This document shows, piece by piece, positions 47,122 to 56,049 of a stretch of 64,000 bases of DNA. Position numbers and translations under genes: made by a program. The DNA lies in contig CAZLYU010000007.1 of the NCBI GenBank assembly GCA_964563855.1, positions 18,782 to 82,781 of the forward strand. The letters are read 5' to 3'. Under the pieces are notes generated by a model, which did not search any database, had not been told where the DNA came from, and saw nothing but the letters and a program-made list of their open reading frames with translations. How positions within the stretch are numbered: the first letter of the stretch is position 1; the number at the start of each line of letters is the position of its first letter. The stretch is from JAFGRR01 sp964563855 (GTDB lineage Bacteria > Planctomycetota > Phycisphaerae > UBA1845 > Fen-1342).

Positions 47122-49581
47122 TTATCGCCCGCCGCTGACGACGAACTGCACGAACGCGTCGATGTCTTGTGCGTTCACGGCGCCGTCCTGGTTGCAGTCC
47201 GCGTTGTCGGGCGAGCAATCCGGGTATTGAGTGCGGTAGGCGTCCTCGTTCACGAGCGCTAAGACGAACCCGTCGATGTCCTGCGTGTTCACGAAGCCGT
47301 CACAATTGAGATCGCCAAGCAGCGCCGGGTCGCACTCGTCGGGCACGCCATTGTTGTTGACGTCGAGGCTCGTTCCGAGCGCGATGTCAACGGGGTCATG
47401 CACACCGTTGGTGTTGCAATCAATGGTCGCGCCGCGGGCGATGCCCCAGAGCGCGATGTCGTCGATGTTCCATCCGGCGTACGTGATTGCGGTATCGGTG
47501 GGGCCCAGTCCCCAGCGGATCCGGACATCGCTCGAGCCGTCGACGAGCCCATCAAGATCAACAACCTCCTGCCGCCAGGCACTATCCGTGACGCTCACAG
47601 CGTTCCGCCACACATCGACCCACGGGGCGCCGTTGACGCTGACGCTGATGCCGGCGAAGTCATAGCGCGATGATTCGACGTTGAGGTAGCGGGCGTAACG
47701 CAGTTCGACGGCGTCGTAGTTGGCGGCGTCAATCGAGTTGGTGGTGAGGTGTTGAGCGGCGCCGATGTTGTTTTCGTAATCGCCGCTCAGATTGTTGCCG
47801 TAGACGAAGGGGCCGGTGGCGCCGCTCATCGGATCACTGAAGCCGCTGCTGCCGCCTTCTCCGGTTGGCGTACCGAAGGCCCAGTCGCCCTCAGTGGTCC
47901 AGCCGGGATCGCTGTCGAGCGGGAAGGTGACGATCGGCTCGCGCTCGCCGACCAGCAGGGTGATGCGGCGTGTGGAGCTACCGACGCCGGTCGTCTCGTT
48001 TTCGAACTCGATTTCGACCACGTAGCGGCCGGCGGGCAAGAGCGCGACCGCGGGGTGCAGCGTGGCGTTGACGTTGACGAGCCCGCCCGGCGCAACGACG
48101 CCAGTGTCTTGCGACAGCGTGACCCATGGCTCGCTGGCGGAGATGCGGACGTTGATGGTCGCGTCGCTGGTATTCGCAAGCTGAAAGTCGTAGGAGACCG
48201 GAGAATACGCCCCGACGAGGACACTGGTCGTGACTTCCTCGGCCGGCGTGACGACCAGTCCGGCCGCATCCGCCGGTCGGAGCCCTGCGAGCGACATCGG
48301 ATCATCCCCGACCGGATCGAGCCAGTCGCGCAGCCGGCCGGCGGATGAGCCGCCCCAGTTCCAGGCTTGCGACAGGCGCCCGTACCAGTCTGGCAGCGTG
48401 TTGGAGCAGGCGGCGAACCCGCCGTGCAGTTGCCCCGCGACCAAGCCGTTCAGCTTGAACAGCGGCGCACCCGACGAGCCGCCTTCCGTGGTGCCCAGAT
48501 CCCAATCGGCAACGCGGATGTGGGTTCCGGCTCCGGGCGTCTGTGAATCGAGATAGGTGGTCGTAGTTGTCGGGTCGAACTCGAAGCTGATCGACTTCTC
48601 ATCGAGGCTCGGATGATGAATGGTTACCGCGCCGAGCGGATCGTTGGGATCGCGATCCCAGCCGGCGTAATAAACGCCCGCAACGGCGGGCGGGGTGTCG
48701 TCGAGCAAGAGCAGCGCGAAGTCGGGACCGGCCGCCCGCGCGAGCAGCGTGGCGCCGCTTTGCGTCATGTTGGGATCCAGCACGCCCGAGCCCACTTCGC
48801 ACACGGCGCGTTGAAACTGCCAATACACGACCACCGAAGCGTCGTTGATGTCGTCGACGCCGCAATGAAATGCGGTCTGAAACAGCGGCCGGAGGTCGCG
48901 TGCGGTGTTGTTTACCAGAAACCCGGTGCACTTGAACACGCCGTTGAGCGAGTAGAGCGCGACGGCGTCGGTCTGATCGCGCCAGGCGTCGGCGGCGCCG
49001 CACGCGACGTCGATGTTGCAGCTACCGGCCTTGTCCGGCGTGAGGGTTTCAAGGTCTTTATAGCCGAGGTTAATCGCGGTGAGCTCGAGTTGGACGGCGT
49101 CGCGCTGATCGGGCGGTACGACCAGTTCGAGCAAGACATCGTCGTCGCGCACCACGGGCGTCCACAGCTCGCCGTGCGCTGCGTTGTGAGCGGCGGTGAA
49201 ACGCAGTTGCCGGCGGGCGGTCTCCGCCTCTCTGATCTGAAGGATCGCGTTCTTCGGAAGCTGGAAACGCGTAAAGCCGAAATTGAGCGACTTGGCGCCG
49301 GGCGCAGTGATGCGGAGGCGCCAACGCAGCGTTCCATCCGGCAATGCGTCCCAATGCCCGTCGAGTTGCGGCGATACTTGTACGCGTTCGGCATGTGCAA
49401 AGCGCGGTGGGAGGCCGAGCGCCTCGCGCAGGTCGTCATCGGCTTCAAACTGGGCCGGATCGGGGGCGGCGAGGTCGATGCGCGGCACGACCGCATCAAC
49501 GTCGGAGGCGAGCACGTCGCCGCCGAGCGCGACGGCAATGCAGAAGCACGTGAGGGGGATGAGCATCCGGTTGCTGAACAC
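47122..49581 (-). CDS. Secreted trypsin-like (Lys-C type) protease with dockerin-type repeats
   Basis: This 819-residue protein has a signal peptide (LIPLTCFCIAVALGGDVLA). A chymotrypsin-fold domain follows with His239 (QTAFHCGV), Asp287 (DFALLLLD) and Ser370 (EGGSSGAPL). The disulphide-forming cysteines and overall order resemble lysyl endopeptidase of Achromobacter. A beta-rich middle (about residues 430-690) comes next, then two EF-hand/dockerin-type repeats: GDLNCDGFVNTQDIDGF and ADCNQDGAVNAQDIDAF. The start is GTG 49581 (GGAG 6 bases upstream), with ATG 49566 possible. It is a secreted serine protease, likely calcium-stabilised and surface-bound. Confidence 0.88.
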   Translation of the reverse strand: MFSNRMLIPLTCFCIAVALGGDVLASDVDAVVPRIDLAAPDPAQFEADDDLREALGLPPRFAHAERVQVSPQLDGHWDALPDGTLRWRLRITAPGAKSLNFGFTRFQLPKNAILQIREAETARRQLRFTAAHNAAHGELWTPVVRDDDVLLELVVPPDQRDAVQLELTAINLGYKDLETLTPDKAGSCNIDVACGAADAWRDQTDAVALYSLNGVFKCTGFLVNNTARDLRPLFQTAFHCGVDDINDASVVVYWQFQRAVCEVGSGVLDPNMTQSGATLLARAAGPDFALLLLDDTPPAVAGVYYAGWDRDPNDPLGAVTIHHPSLDEKSISFEFDPTTTTTYLDSQTPGAGTHIRVADWDLGTTEGGSSGAPLFKLNGLVAGQLHGGFAACSNTLPDWYGRLSQAWNWGGSSAGRLRDWLDPVGDDPMSLAGLRPADAAGLVVTPAEEVTTSVLVGAYSPVSYDFQLANTSDATINVRISASEPWVTLSQDTGVVAPGGLVNVNATLHPAVALLPAGRYVVEIEFENETTGVGSSTRRITLLVGEREPIVTFPLDSDPGWTTEGDWAFGTPTGEGGSSGFSDPMSGATGPFVYGNNLSGDYENNIGAAQHLTTNSIDAANYDAVELRYARYLNVESSRYDFAGISVSVNGAPWVDVWRNAVSVTDSAWRQEVVDLDGLVDGSSDVRIRWGLGPTDTAITYAGWNIDDIALWGIARGATIDCNTNGVHDPVDIALGTSLDVNNNGVPDECDPALLGDLNCDGFVNTQDIDGFVLALVNEDAYRTQYPDCSPDNADCNQDGAVNAQDIDAFVQFVVSGGR

Positions 49582-49802
49582 TGCGTCTCCGATAGCCAGT
49601 CTTGTTTTGCGGCGCTTTATCGAGCTTAATGGAGCCGAACACCCGTTTCCGGGCCGAGAGAAACCTCTCCAAGCTTAGCTTTGGCCAAGAGACCACTCAA
49701 CGAAATCGGTCCGCGTGAGGCGATTCGCCGGTTTTTGTGTCAATTTGCGGCGGAATGCGAGGTTTCGGGGCTCGGGTGGGGTGCGGATAAACACCCGATA
49801 AC

Positions 49803-51167
49803 TCAAGAAGGCTGGCGGGTCTTGATTTGTACGTTCCACGAAAAGCTCGGTCGCAGCCGCCGACCGGTCAGCAGCAGCGACGTTCCCGCCTCGACATCTT
49901 CAAGCATCAAGCCGACCTGATCGAGATTGCGAACGCGGACGCCGTTGACCCCGAGGATGACGTCGCCGGGTTCGACGCCGGCGCGGTCGGCAGGGCTGCG
50001 TCGCTCGACGGACTCGACCAAGAGCCAGGCGTCGTCGGGCAGTCGATAGCGTCGACGCAGGTCTCGCGGAACTTCGGCGAGTCTGACGCCCAGCAACCGT
50101 TGCGCGAGTTCTTGGCCGTCGGGAAGCGGGAGCGGTTCGAGCTCGACGTTGACCGTGCGCGGCATGCCGTCGCGCTCGACACGCATCGCGATGCGTTGGC
50201 CCGGCGATTGGTCGATCAACTGAACGTAGAAGTCGATCGCGTTCGCGACCGGACGTTGATTCACGCGTCGGACGACATCATTCGCCGCGAGGCCGGCGCG
50301 CGCGGCCGGTGTTCCGGGCTTGATGATTTTCACGCGTGCGGCGTCGCCACCCACGACCTTAGCGCCGAAGCTGACGCGCTGCCGGCGCTCGATGTTCAGC
50401 AGTTCGGGCAGCAGTTCCCAGAGACGCGCCACGGGGATCGCGAAGCCGATGTTCTGGGCGTCGCCGCGGATGGCGGTGTTGATGCCGATGAGTTCGCCGC
50501 GCACGTTGAGCAGCGGGCCGCCGGAGTTTCCGGGGTTGATGGGCGCGTCGGTTTGCAGGAGCCCGCTGTAGACGCCTTCCGCAAACTGCAGTTCGCGGTT
50601 GACGGCGCTGACGATTCCGGTGGTGACCGTGTGCGAGAGACCGAGCGGGTTGCCGATCGCGATGACGGTCTCGCCGATGAGGATATCGCCGGGTTGACCG
50701 AGCGCGGCCCCGTCGAGGGGCGCCGGTGGGCGAACGCGCAGCACGGCCAGATCGTGCTCGGGATCCTCCGCGATGACTTCGGCTTCGAGCGTGACGCCGT
50801 CGGCAAAGGTTGCGTTGATGTCTTCGGCTTGGGCCACCACGTGCGCGTTGGTCACGATGAAGCCGTCGGGGTGGACGACGACGCCGGATCCGACGCTGTG
50901 CACCTCGCGATTGGCGAAGCGTCGCGGTCCAAAGCGAAAGATCTCGTCGAGCGAACCGAAGGCGAGCGAGCGCAACGGCACGACCCGCGTGGTGCTGATG
51001 TTCACGACAGCGTCGCGGGCTTGCTCGAACACCTCGACGACGCGGGTGCGACGCGGGTCGGCATCCGCGTGGGCGCCTGAAACGCTGCATAGCAGCGTGG
51101 CGACCGTCAGTGTGAACATGGTTCCGGCCGACTGACGGCGTATCCCCCGGAAGTGAACGTTGCTCAA
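49803..51167 (-). CDS. HtrA/DegP-type periplasmic serine protease
   Basis: This 454-residue protein has a signal peptide, a trypsin-fold domain with His109 (TNAHVV), Asp139 (EHDLAVL) and Ser215 (NPGNSGGPLL), and two C-terminal PDZ domains (AARAGLAANDVVRRVN; AGVEPGDVILGVNGV). It is a DegP/DegQ-type quality-control protease and chaperone of the cell envelope. The TTG at 51167 was chosen: GGAG lies 8 bases upstream and the signal peptide is then complete. ATG 51119 is a shorter alternative. It is divergent from the M14 peptidase gene. Confidence 0.92.
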   Translation of the reverse strand: MSNVHFRGIRRQSAGTMFTLTVATLLCSVSGAHADADPRRTRVVEVFEQARDAVVNISTTRVVPLRSLAFGSLDEIFRFGPRRFANREVHSVGSGVVVHPDGFIVTNAHVVAQAEDINATFADGVTLEAEVIAEDPEHDLAVLRVRPPAPLDGAALGQPGDILIGETVIAIGNPLGLSHTVTTGIVSAVNRELQFAEGVYSGLLQTDAPINPGNSGGPLLNVRGELIGINTAIRGDAQNIGFAIPVARLWELLPELLNIERRQRVSFGAKVVGGDAARVKIIKPGTPAARAGLAANDVVRRVNQRPVANAIDFYVQLIDQSPGQRIAMRVERDGMPRTVNVELEPLPLPDGQELAQRLLGVRLAEVPRDLRRRYRLPDDAWLLVESVERRSPADRAGVEPGDVILGVNGVRVRNLDQVGLMLEDVEAGTSLLLTGRRLRPSFSWNVQIKTRQPS

Positions 51168-51175
51168 CGCGACAT

Positions 51176-51179
51176 CTCC
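51176..51179 (-). promoter_or_regulatory. Ribosome binding site supporting the TTG start of htrA
   Basis: GGAG on the minus strand lies 8 bases before TTG 51167. No comparable site precedes the in-frame ATG at 51119. Confidence 0.55.
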
Positions 51180-51295
51180 ACTCAGTGTTGCGGCCCACCA
51201 TGATTGTTGGTGGCGTCCGCTTTCGCCTACCCCTATTGTTTCGCTCCGGGCGGTGTGGTGAAACCCCTCGACGTCATCAACAAGAGGTTGTACCC

Positions 51296-52069
51296 GTGCG
51301 TGAGCAAAAGGTCGCATGGCTGCTGGCGCCGCTCGTGTTTGCACTGGGCTGCGAAGCGCCGCATCGAAGGACAGCGCCGTCGACTGCCGCGGACGCCCCG
51401 GTCGCGGTGGAGGATGTGTTCGTGCGTTCGACCGTCGGAACATCAGTGCGGGGCGCGCCGATCGAGCTGTACGATCTGCCTGGCGACGGGGCCCCGCTGC
51501 TCATCTTCGCGGGCATCCACGGCGATGAGCCGGAGAGCATCGCGCTCGCGCGGCGTCTGATCGACCTGCTGTCGCAGCAGCCCGAGTTGGCGTCAGGACG
51601 CGGCGTCGCGATCGCGCCGCTGATCAACCCGGACGGCTATGCCGACGGCACGCGTCACAACGCCAACGGGGTCGACTGCAACCGCAACTTTCCGGCCGGC
51701 AATTGGGCGGAGAACAATCCGCACGGCGGGTCGGCGCCGCTGAGCGAACCAGAAACGCAGGTCGTGGTCGACCTCGTGAACCAACTGCGTCCGTGGGCGG
51801 TGATTTCGATCCACTCCATTTCCGGCGGCCGCAAGTGCAACAACTACGATGGCCCGGCCCAAGCGCTGGCCGAGTTGCTGTCGCAGCACAACGGCTACCC
51901 GCCGCTCGCGAGCATTGGATATCCGACGCCGGGCAGCTTCGGCACGTGGGCCGGTGTGGAGCGACGCATTCCCATCATCACGCTGGAGCTGAATCGAGGC
52001 GTCGATGAAGCCACGGCGTGGGCTGAGAACCGCAACGCGCTGCTCGCGGCGATCAACGCGCAGCCTTGA
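51296..52069 (+). CDS. M14 family zinc carboxypeptidase lipoprotein (MpaA-like)
   Basis: This 257-residue lipoprotein (lipobox ALGC, Cys19) has the M14 metallocarboxypeptidase site. Zinc ligands His75 and Glu78 are in GIHGDEPE and His173 in ISIHSI; the substrate-binding region is NGVDCNRNFP, and the general-base glutamate Glu231 is in ITLELN. Length and motifs resemble murein-peptide amidase MpaA, which cleaves the gamma-D-Glu-mDAP bond of cell-wall peptides. The GTG at 51296 follows AAGAGG. It is probably anchored in the envelope and acts on muropeptides; other peptides are possible. It is divergent from the HtrA gene. Confidence 0.85.
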   Translation: MREQKVAWLLAPLVFALGCEAPHRRTAPSTAADAPVAVEDVFVRSTVGTSVRGAPIELYDLPGDGAPLLIFAGIHGDEPESIALARRLIDLLSQQPELASGRGVAIAPLINPDGYADGTRHNANGVDCNRNFPAGNWAENNPHGGSAPLSEPETQVVVDLVNQLRPWAVISIHSISGGRKCNNYDGPAQALAELLSQHNGYPPLASIGYPTPGSFGTWAGVERRIPIITLELNRGVDEATAWAENRNALLAAINAQP

Positions 52070-52088
52070 TCGGCAACCCCCTGCGGCG

Positions 52089-52481
52089 TCAGGCCTCGGG
52101 CGGCGTTTCGATCACCTCGAACGTATTTCCGTCTGGATCGGTGAATGACCCCACGCGCAACTCGTTGTACATGTCGATCTCGCCGAGTTGCCGGCCGCCG
52201 AATTCGGTGAGTCGCGTGACCAACCCGTCGAAGTCGTCGGTGAGCAGTTCAAACCCGATCATCGGGCGTGAACCGTGCTCCGGGCGTTCGCTGGCGCGCC
52301 ACGGGTCGGCGGGCGCGATCAGGCGGAGCGAGGAGCCTCCGCTGGGGAAGTCGAGCAACGCGTAGCCGCTGTTTGGGGAATGTTCTTCGTCAATGACCGT
52401 CAGACCGGCGCCATCGCGCCAGAAGCGGAGTGCCTCCTGCAAGTCAGTGACGTAGAGATGGACGTCTCCAATCGCCAGCAT
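52089..52481 (-). CDS. VOC (glyoxalase/bleomycin-resistance-fold) family protein
   Basis: This 130-residue protein has two beta-alpha-beta-beta-beta motifs typical of the vicinal oxygen chelate fold. It starts MLAIGDVHLYVTDLQEALRFW and ends FTDPDGNTFEVIETPPEA, with the terminal glutamate in the usual metal-ligand position. The first metal ligand is expected at His8. Such proteins act as lyases, dioxygenases or binding proteins; no substrate can be assigned. It overlaps the plus-strand open frame upstream of the AsmA-like gene and is transcribed the other way. Confidence 0.8.
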   Translation of the reverse strand: MLAIGDVHLYVTDLQEALRFWRDGAGLTVIDEEHSPNSGYALLDFPSGGSSLRLIAPADPWRASERPEHGSRPMIGFELLTDDFDGLVTRLTEFGGRQLGEIDMYNELRVGSFTDPDGNTFEVIETPPEA

Positions 52482-52572
52482 GCCCAACCTCCGAATCTCG
52501 CGCGATTCGCGTACCATCGTTGAAGCGCAGCCGCCGAATTCGGCTCCATCCGGAAAGTTTAGTCGAAGCGCG

Positions 52573-55500
52573 ATGACCCGCGAATTTTCAGATTCGGTTC
52601 CAGCTCAGCCACGACGGCGACGCGGCAGGAAGTTGCGCCGACTGCTTCTCGCGGCGGCGGCGGCGGCGGCGATCGGATCGCTCATCCTCTACCACCTCTT
52701 CACCGATGGCCGCCTGCTGCGCGAACGCCTCGTGAACGCCTTGGAATTGGGGCCCGGGTGGCGAGTCGACGCCGGCGCCGTATCGTTTCAGATATGGCGC
52801 GGCCTGCAGATCAGCGACCTGACGGTGCAACCGGCGGATCGCCCTGAGCAACCGATGTTGCACATCGAAGACGCCATCGTGCGGCTCGACGTGTTGGATC
52901 TCTTGGCGGGCGGGGTCAATATTCGCGAAGTCGTCGTCGCGGGGGCGACGCTCAACCTCATGGCCGGCGCCGCGCGTTCCGAGGCCAATGAGTACGTACA
53001 AGAGCCGATCCGCACGCGATGGGAAGCGATCGAAACGCCGATCGAGATCGAACAGCTCAACGTCAATTTGTGGGAGAGCGCTGCAGACACATACCGGTTG
53101 CGGCAGCGTTGGCGCCTACGCGGATCCGGGCGTCAGGAAGGCGACGCGTATCGGATCGCGTTTCGGGAGGCGCCAAGCGGTCGACAACTGCTCGAGGTGC
53201 TCGGAAGCGGCGCGCAGACGCGTTTCTCGCTCGACTGGATGGAGCTGGGCGCGGCACGCGACCTGTTGCTGACGATGATGCCGACCGATCCCAACGTACA
53301 GCGGGTTGCGGAGCGCCTTGATCTCACGGGCGAGTTTCGACTGGACTACACGAGCGGCGACGACGCATCAGCCGCCGAGGGGCGTCTCACATTGCGCCAG
53401 GTCAGCGGCGTCTTGCCGGTCGAGGATCCGAACGCTCCAACGTCACCCTACCTTACTTATGACGAGGTAGGCGGCGAACTCACCTTCGGCGACGCCGGCG
53501 TGCGGGGGACGCTGCATGGTCGCTTGCACGACGCGACCGCGACGCTCGATGTGGACGTGAATCAGGTTGGAGCGGCGTCGCCGCGCGGCGCCGTGCGCAT
53601 CGACATCGAGCGGTTGACGCTGCCGACGCACGAGCATCATCGCGCGTTCGTCGATGCGCGGGTGCTTCCTGATCCGCTGCGGGCCTTCTTTGACGACTAT
53701 GAACCTCGCGGACCCATCAATCTGCGGATGGACGTCACGCTCGACGGCGACCAGCCGCCGCGCGTGGTCGGTCGGGCCGAGGGCCTGGGCAACCGCGTCC
53801 GGTATTACCGTTTTTCGTATCCCTTCGAAGATGCACGCGGCGTGGTGCACTTTGGCAGCGACGGAATTCAGATCGAGAAGCTGACGGCGCGGCGCGGCAG
53901 CGCGACAGTGACCGCGACCGGACGCGTCGATGAGCCCAGGCACTGGACTGGTTTTGAATTGAACTTCACGGTGGCGGATCTCCCCCTCGACGCGCAGCTC
54001 TACCGAGCGCTGCCGCCCGACTACCAAACGCTGTGGGACGCAACCAAGCCGCTGGGGCTGGCGGATGGACTCGTGACCATTCGCCGGGCGCCAGGTACGC
54101 CTGAAACGGGGCCGCGGGAACCGGAGATCGATGTGAGCGGCTGGCTGTCGACGACCAGCTTTCGGTTCGGCGAGGAACGGGTCGCGCTCGGGACCGGCGC
54201 GATCCGCTTCGACAAGGGCGCCGCGTTTCTGCAGGACGTGCGCGGCGACTTCGCCGGAGCGCCGCTCTGCGCGACCGCGTCGGCGAGCGTCTCCTCCCCG
54301 ACGCCGCAGTGGCGCGTCTCGCTGGCCGATCTCCCGTTTCGCGAGTCTGGCGGGCTGCCGGCGGCGTTGGCGTCGAACACGGAGACGGATGCGCGGAGCG
54401 TCGGCGCCGATGCGATCACGATTGACGGTCGTGTGGATGTCTGGGGCGTGCAGCGCTCGCCGCACGGATCCGACGATCGACGCCTCATCACGCGCATCAA
54501 TGACGGCGTGCTGCGTCTTTGGTCGCCCGAACATGTGTGGCGCGACGCGCAAGGCTGGGCGCTGGTTGACGGCGCCGATCGTGAAATTGTCGAGCTCACC
54601 GCGCGTCGCGATCCGGCCGCGTTGACGATTACCGGCGTGCTCAAAGACGACGGGCGTCGCAGTGTTCCCACGCAGATGGTGTTCGCCGTGGAGACCCCGA
54701 CGCTGGAGCGCTGTCTGCACTTTGCGACCCCGGAGCGGTGGTGGAGCGTGTTGGACGAGCTTGCGCTGCGTGGCGCGGGGACCGTCCGGCTGATGCTCGA
54801 CCAGTTAGGCGAAGCCCTGCAGTTTCGTATCCGCGTCGCCGCGGAGCACATGCGTCCCGCGGCGCTGCCGATCCACCTGACCGACGTGGACGCTTCGCTG
54901 CAGATCTCCACGGACGGGATGAACGCCCTGACCGCGACCGCGCAGCGCCCCGGCGGGGGGTCGATCCAACTCGACGGACTGAGCAAGTGGTCTGCGGACG
55001 GCGCGCAGACCGAGTTGGTGGTCGCGGCGCAGAACATCAACATCGACGAAGAACTGGTGGCGGCGCTGCCGCGACCGCTGCAAACGACGCTCGGCAAGCT
55101 GAACCCGCTTGGCGTTGTGAACGCGTGGTTCGATGACTTTTTGATCGACACGCGTGACGGCGGGCGCGTGCGGATTCAGGGCGATCTGGAGTTGTTGAGC
55201 GCGCAGCTTCAACTGGGACTGGTGCTGACCGACTTCGAAGCCCGATTCGACGCCCACGCCCCGCGCGGCGTTTGGGTCGATGGTGACGAGGTCACCGCCG
55301 AGGTTGAATTCATCGTCCTGAACGGCAAGCTGGCCAGCCGTCCGCTCGAGAACTGTCGGGGGATCATCCGTATGCAGCCCGACTCGCCGTGGGTTCTCGT
55401 CGAGGACGTGAGCGGTGCGCTGTGTGGTGGGGAGTTGCGCGGCTTCGGGCGCGTGCATCGCGAGACCGGTGAGTATCAGCTCAGCGTCGATCTGTTTCGC

Positions 55501-56025
55501 GTCGACCTGGATCAGTTCCTGGACGGTCATGATCCCGCCGCATCCCCGCATCACTCGGGGGCGACGATGGACGCGCAGGTGCATCTGTCTGGCCGGGGCG
55601 CCGCACCGGCGTCGCGGCGTGGTGGGGGGCGCCTCCGCATTCGGGAAGCACAAGTGAGCGGCACACCGCTGTTGTCTTCGGTTGCTGACGTCGGCGAGGA
55701 GCGCGCGCGGGGGCTGGCTGAGTTCGTTGAAGTGGACTTCGACTGGGTGGGGTCGGAACTCCGCGCTCGGAGACTGCGGGCCAAACTGCGCGGGGCGTGG
55801 ATGATCGGCGAGGGTGTGTGGAACATCGCGAGCGACCAGATTGATTTCACGCTGCTCGCTGCGCCGGCCGACTTGCCGGGCTCGCCGCTGGCCTCCCTAC
55901 TCGACATCGCGCGACAGGAGCTTTCGCAGTACCGCGTCACCGGAACCCTGCGAGACCCCCGGGCCGTCGCGCAGCCGCTTCAAAACCTCAACACGGCGCT
56001 GCTCGAGTCGATCGGCGTCGATTGA
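52573..56025 (+). CDS. Very large AsmA-like envelope protein
   Basis: This 1150-residue protein has a basic N-terminus, one transmembrane segment (LLLAAAAAAAIGSLILYHLF, residues about 20-39) and a long beta-rich periplasmic region. The C-terminal part, from AQVHLSGRG to IASDQIDFTLLAAP, is AsmA/DUF3971-like. AsmA-type proteins (TamB, YhdP, AsmA) form bridge-like channels that move lipids to the outer membrane. The overall length fits the YhdP/AsmA range. The ATG at 52573 is chosen because it gives a proper anchor. The family assignment rests on architecture and C-terminal resemblance, so a more precise name is not given. Confidence 0.75.
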   Translation: MTREFSDSVPAQPRRRRGRKLRRLLLAAAAAAAIGSLILYHLFTDGRLLRERLVNALELGPGWRVDAGAVSFQIWRGLQISDLTVQPADRPEQPMLHIEDAIVRLDVLDLLAGGVNIREVVVAGATLNLMAGAARSEANEYVQEPIRTRWEAIETPIEIEQLNVNLWESAADTYRLRQRWRLRGSGRQEGDAYRIAFREAPSGRQLLEVLGSGAQTRFSLDWMELGAARDLLLTMMPTDPNVQRVAERLDLTGEFRLDYTSGDDASAAEGRLTLRQVSGVLPVEDPNAPTSPYLTYDEVGGELTFGDAGVRGTLHGRLHDATATLDVDVNQVGAASPRGAVRIDIERLTLPTHEHHRAFVDARVLPDPLRAFFDDYEPRGPINLRMDVTLDGDQPPRVVGRAEGLGNRVRYYRFSYPFEDARGVVHFGSDGIQIEKLTARRGSATVTATGRVDEPRHWTGFELNFTVADLPLDAQLYRALPPDYQTLWDATKPLGLADGLVTIRRAPGTPETGPREPEIDVSGWLSTTSFRFGEERVALGTGAIRFDKGAAFLQDVRGDFAGAPLCATASASVSSPTPQWRVSLADLPFRESGGLPAALASNTETDARSVGADAITIDGRVDVWGVQRSPHGSDDRRLITRINDGVLRLWSPEHVWRDAQGWALVDGADREIVELTARRDPAALTITGVLKDDGRRSVPTQMVFAVETPTLERCLHFATPERWWSVLDELALRGAGTVRLMLDQLGEALQFRIRVAAEHMRPAALPIHLTDVDASLQISTDGMNALTATAQRPGGGSIQLDGLSKWSADGAQTELVVAAQNINIDEELVAALPRPLQTTLGKLNPLGVVNAWFDDFLIDTRDGGRVRIQGDLELLSAQLQLGLVLTDFEARFDAHAPRGVWVDGDEVTAEVEFIVLNGKLASRPLENCRGIIRMQPDSPWVLVEDVSGALCGGELRGFGRVHRETGEYQLSVDLFRVDLDQFLDGHDPAASPHHSGATMDAQVHLSGRGAAPASRRGGGRLRIREAQVSGTPLLSSVADVGEERARGLAEFVEVDFDWVGSELRARRLRAKLRGAWMIGEGVWNIASDQIDFTLLAAPADLPGSPLASLLDIARQELSQYRVTGTLRDPRAVAQPLQNLNTALLESIGVD

Positions 56026-56049
56026 CGCCGCTGTCGCGTCGCGGTCGGC

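Noticed and set aside
49779..49796. Small GGGTG/CACCC hairpin downstream of htrA considered as a terminator
   Set aside because: The stem is 5 bp and no T-run follows on the minus strand.
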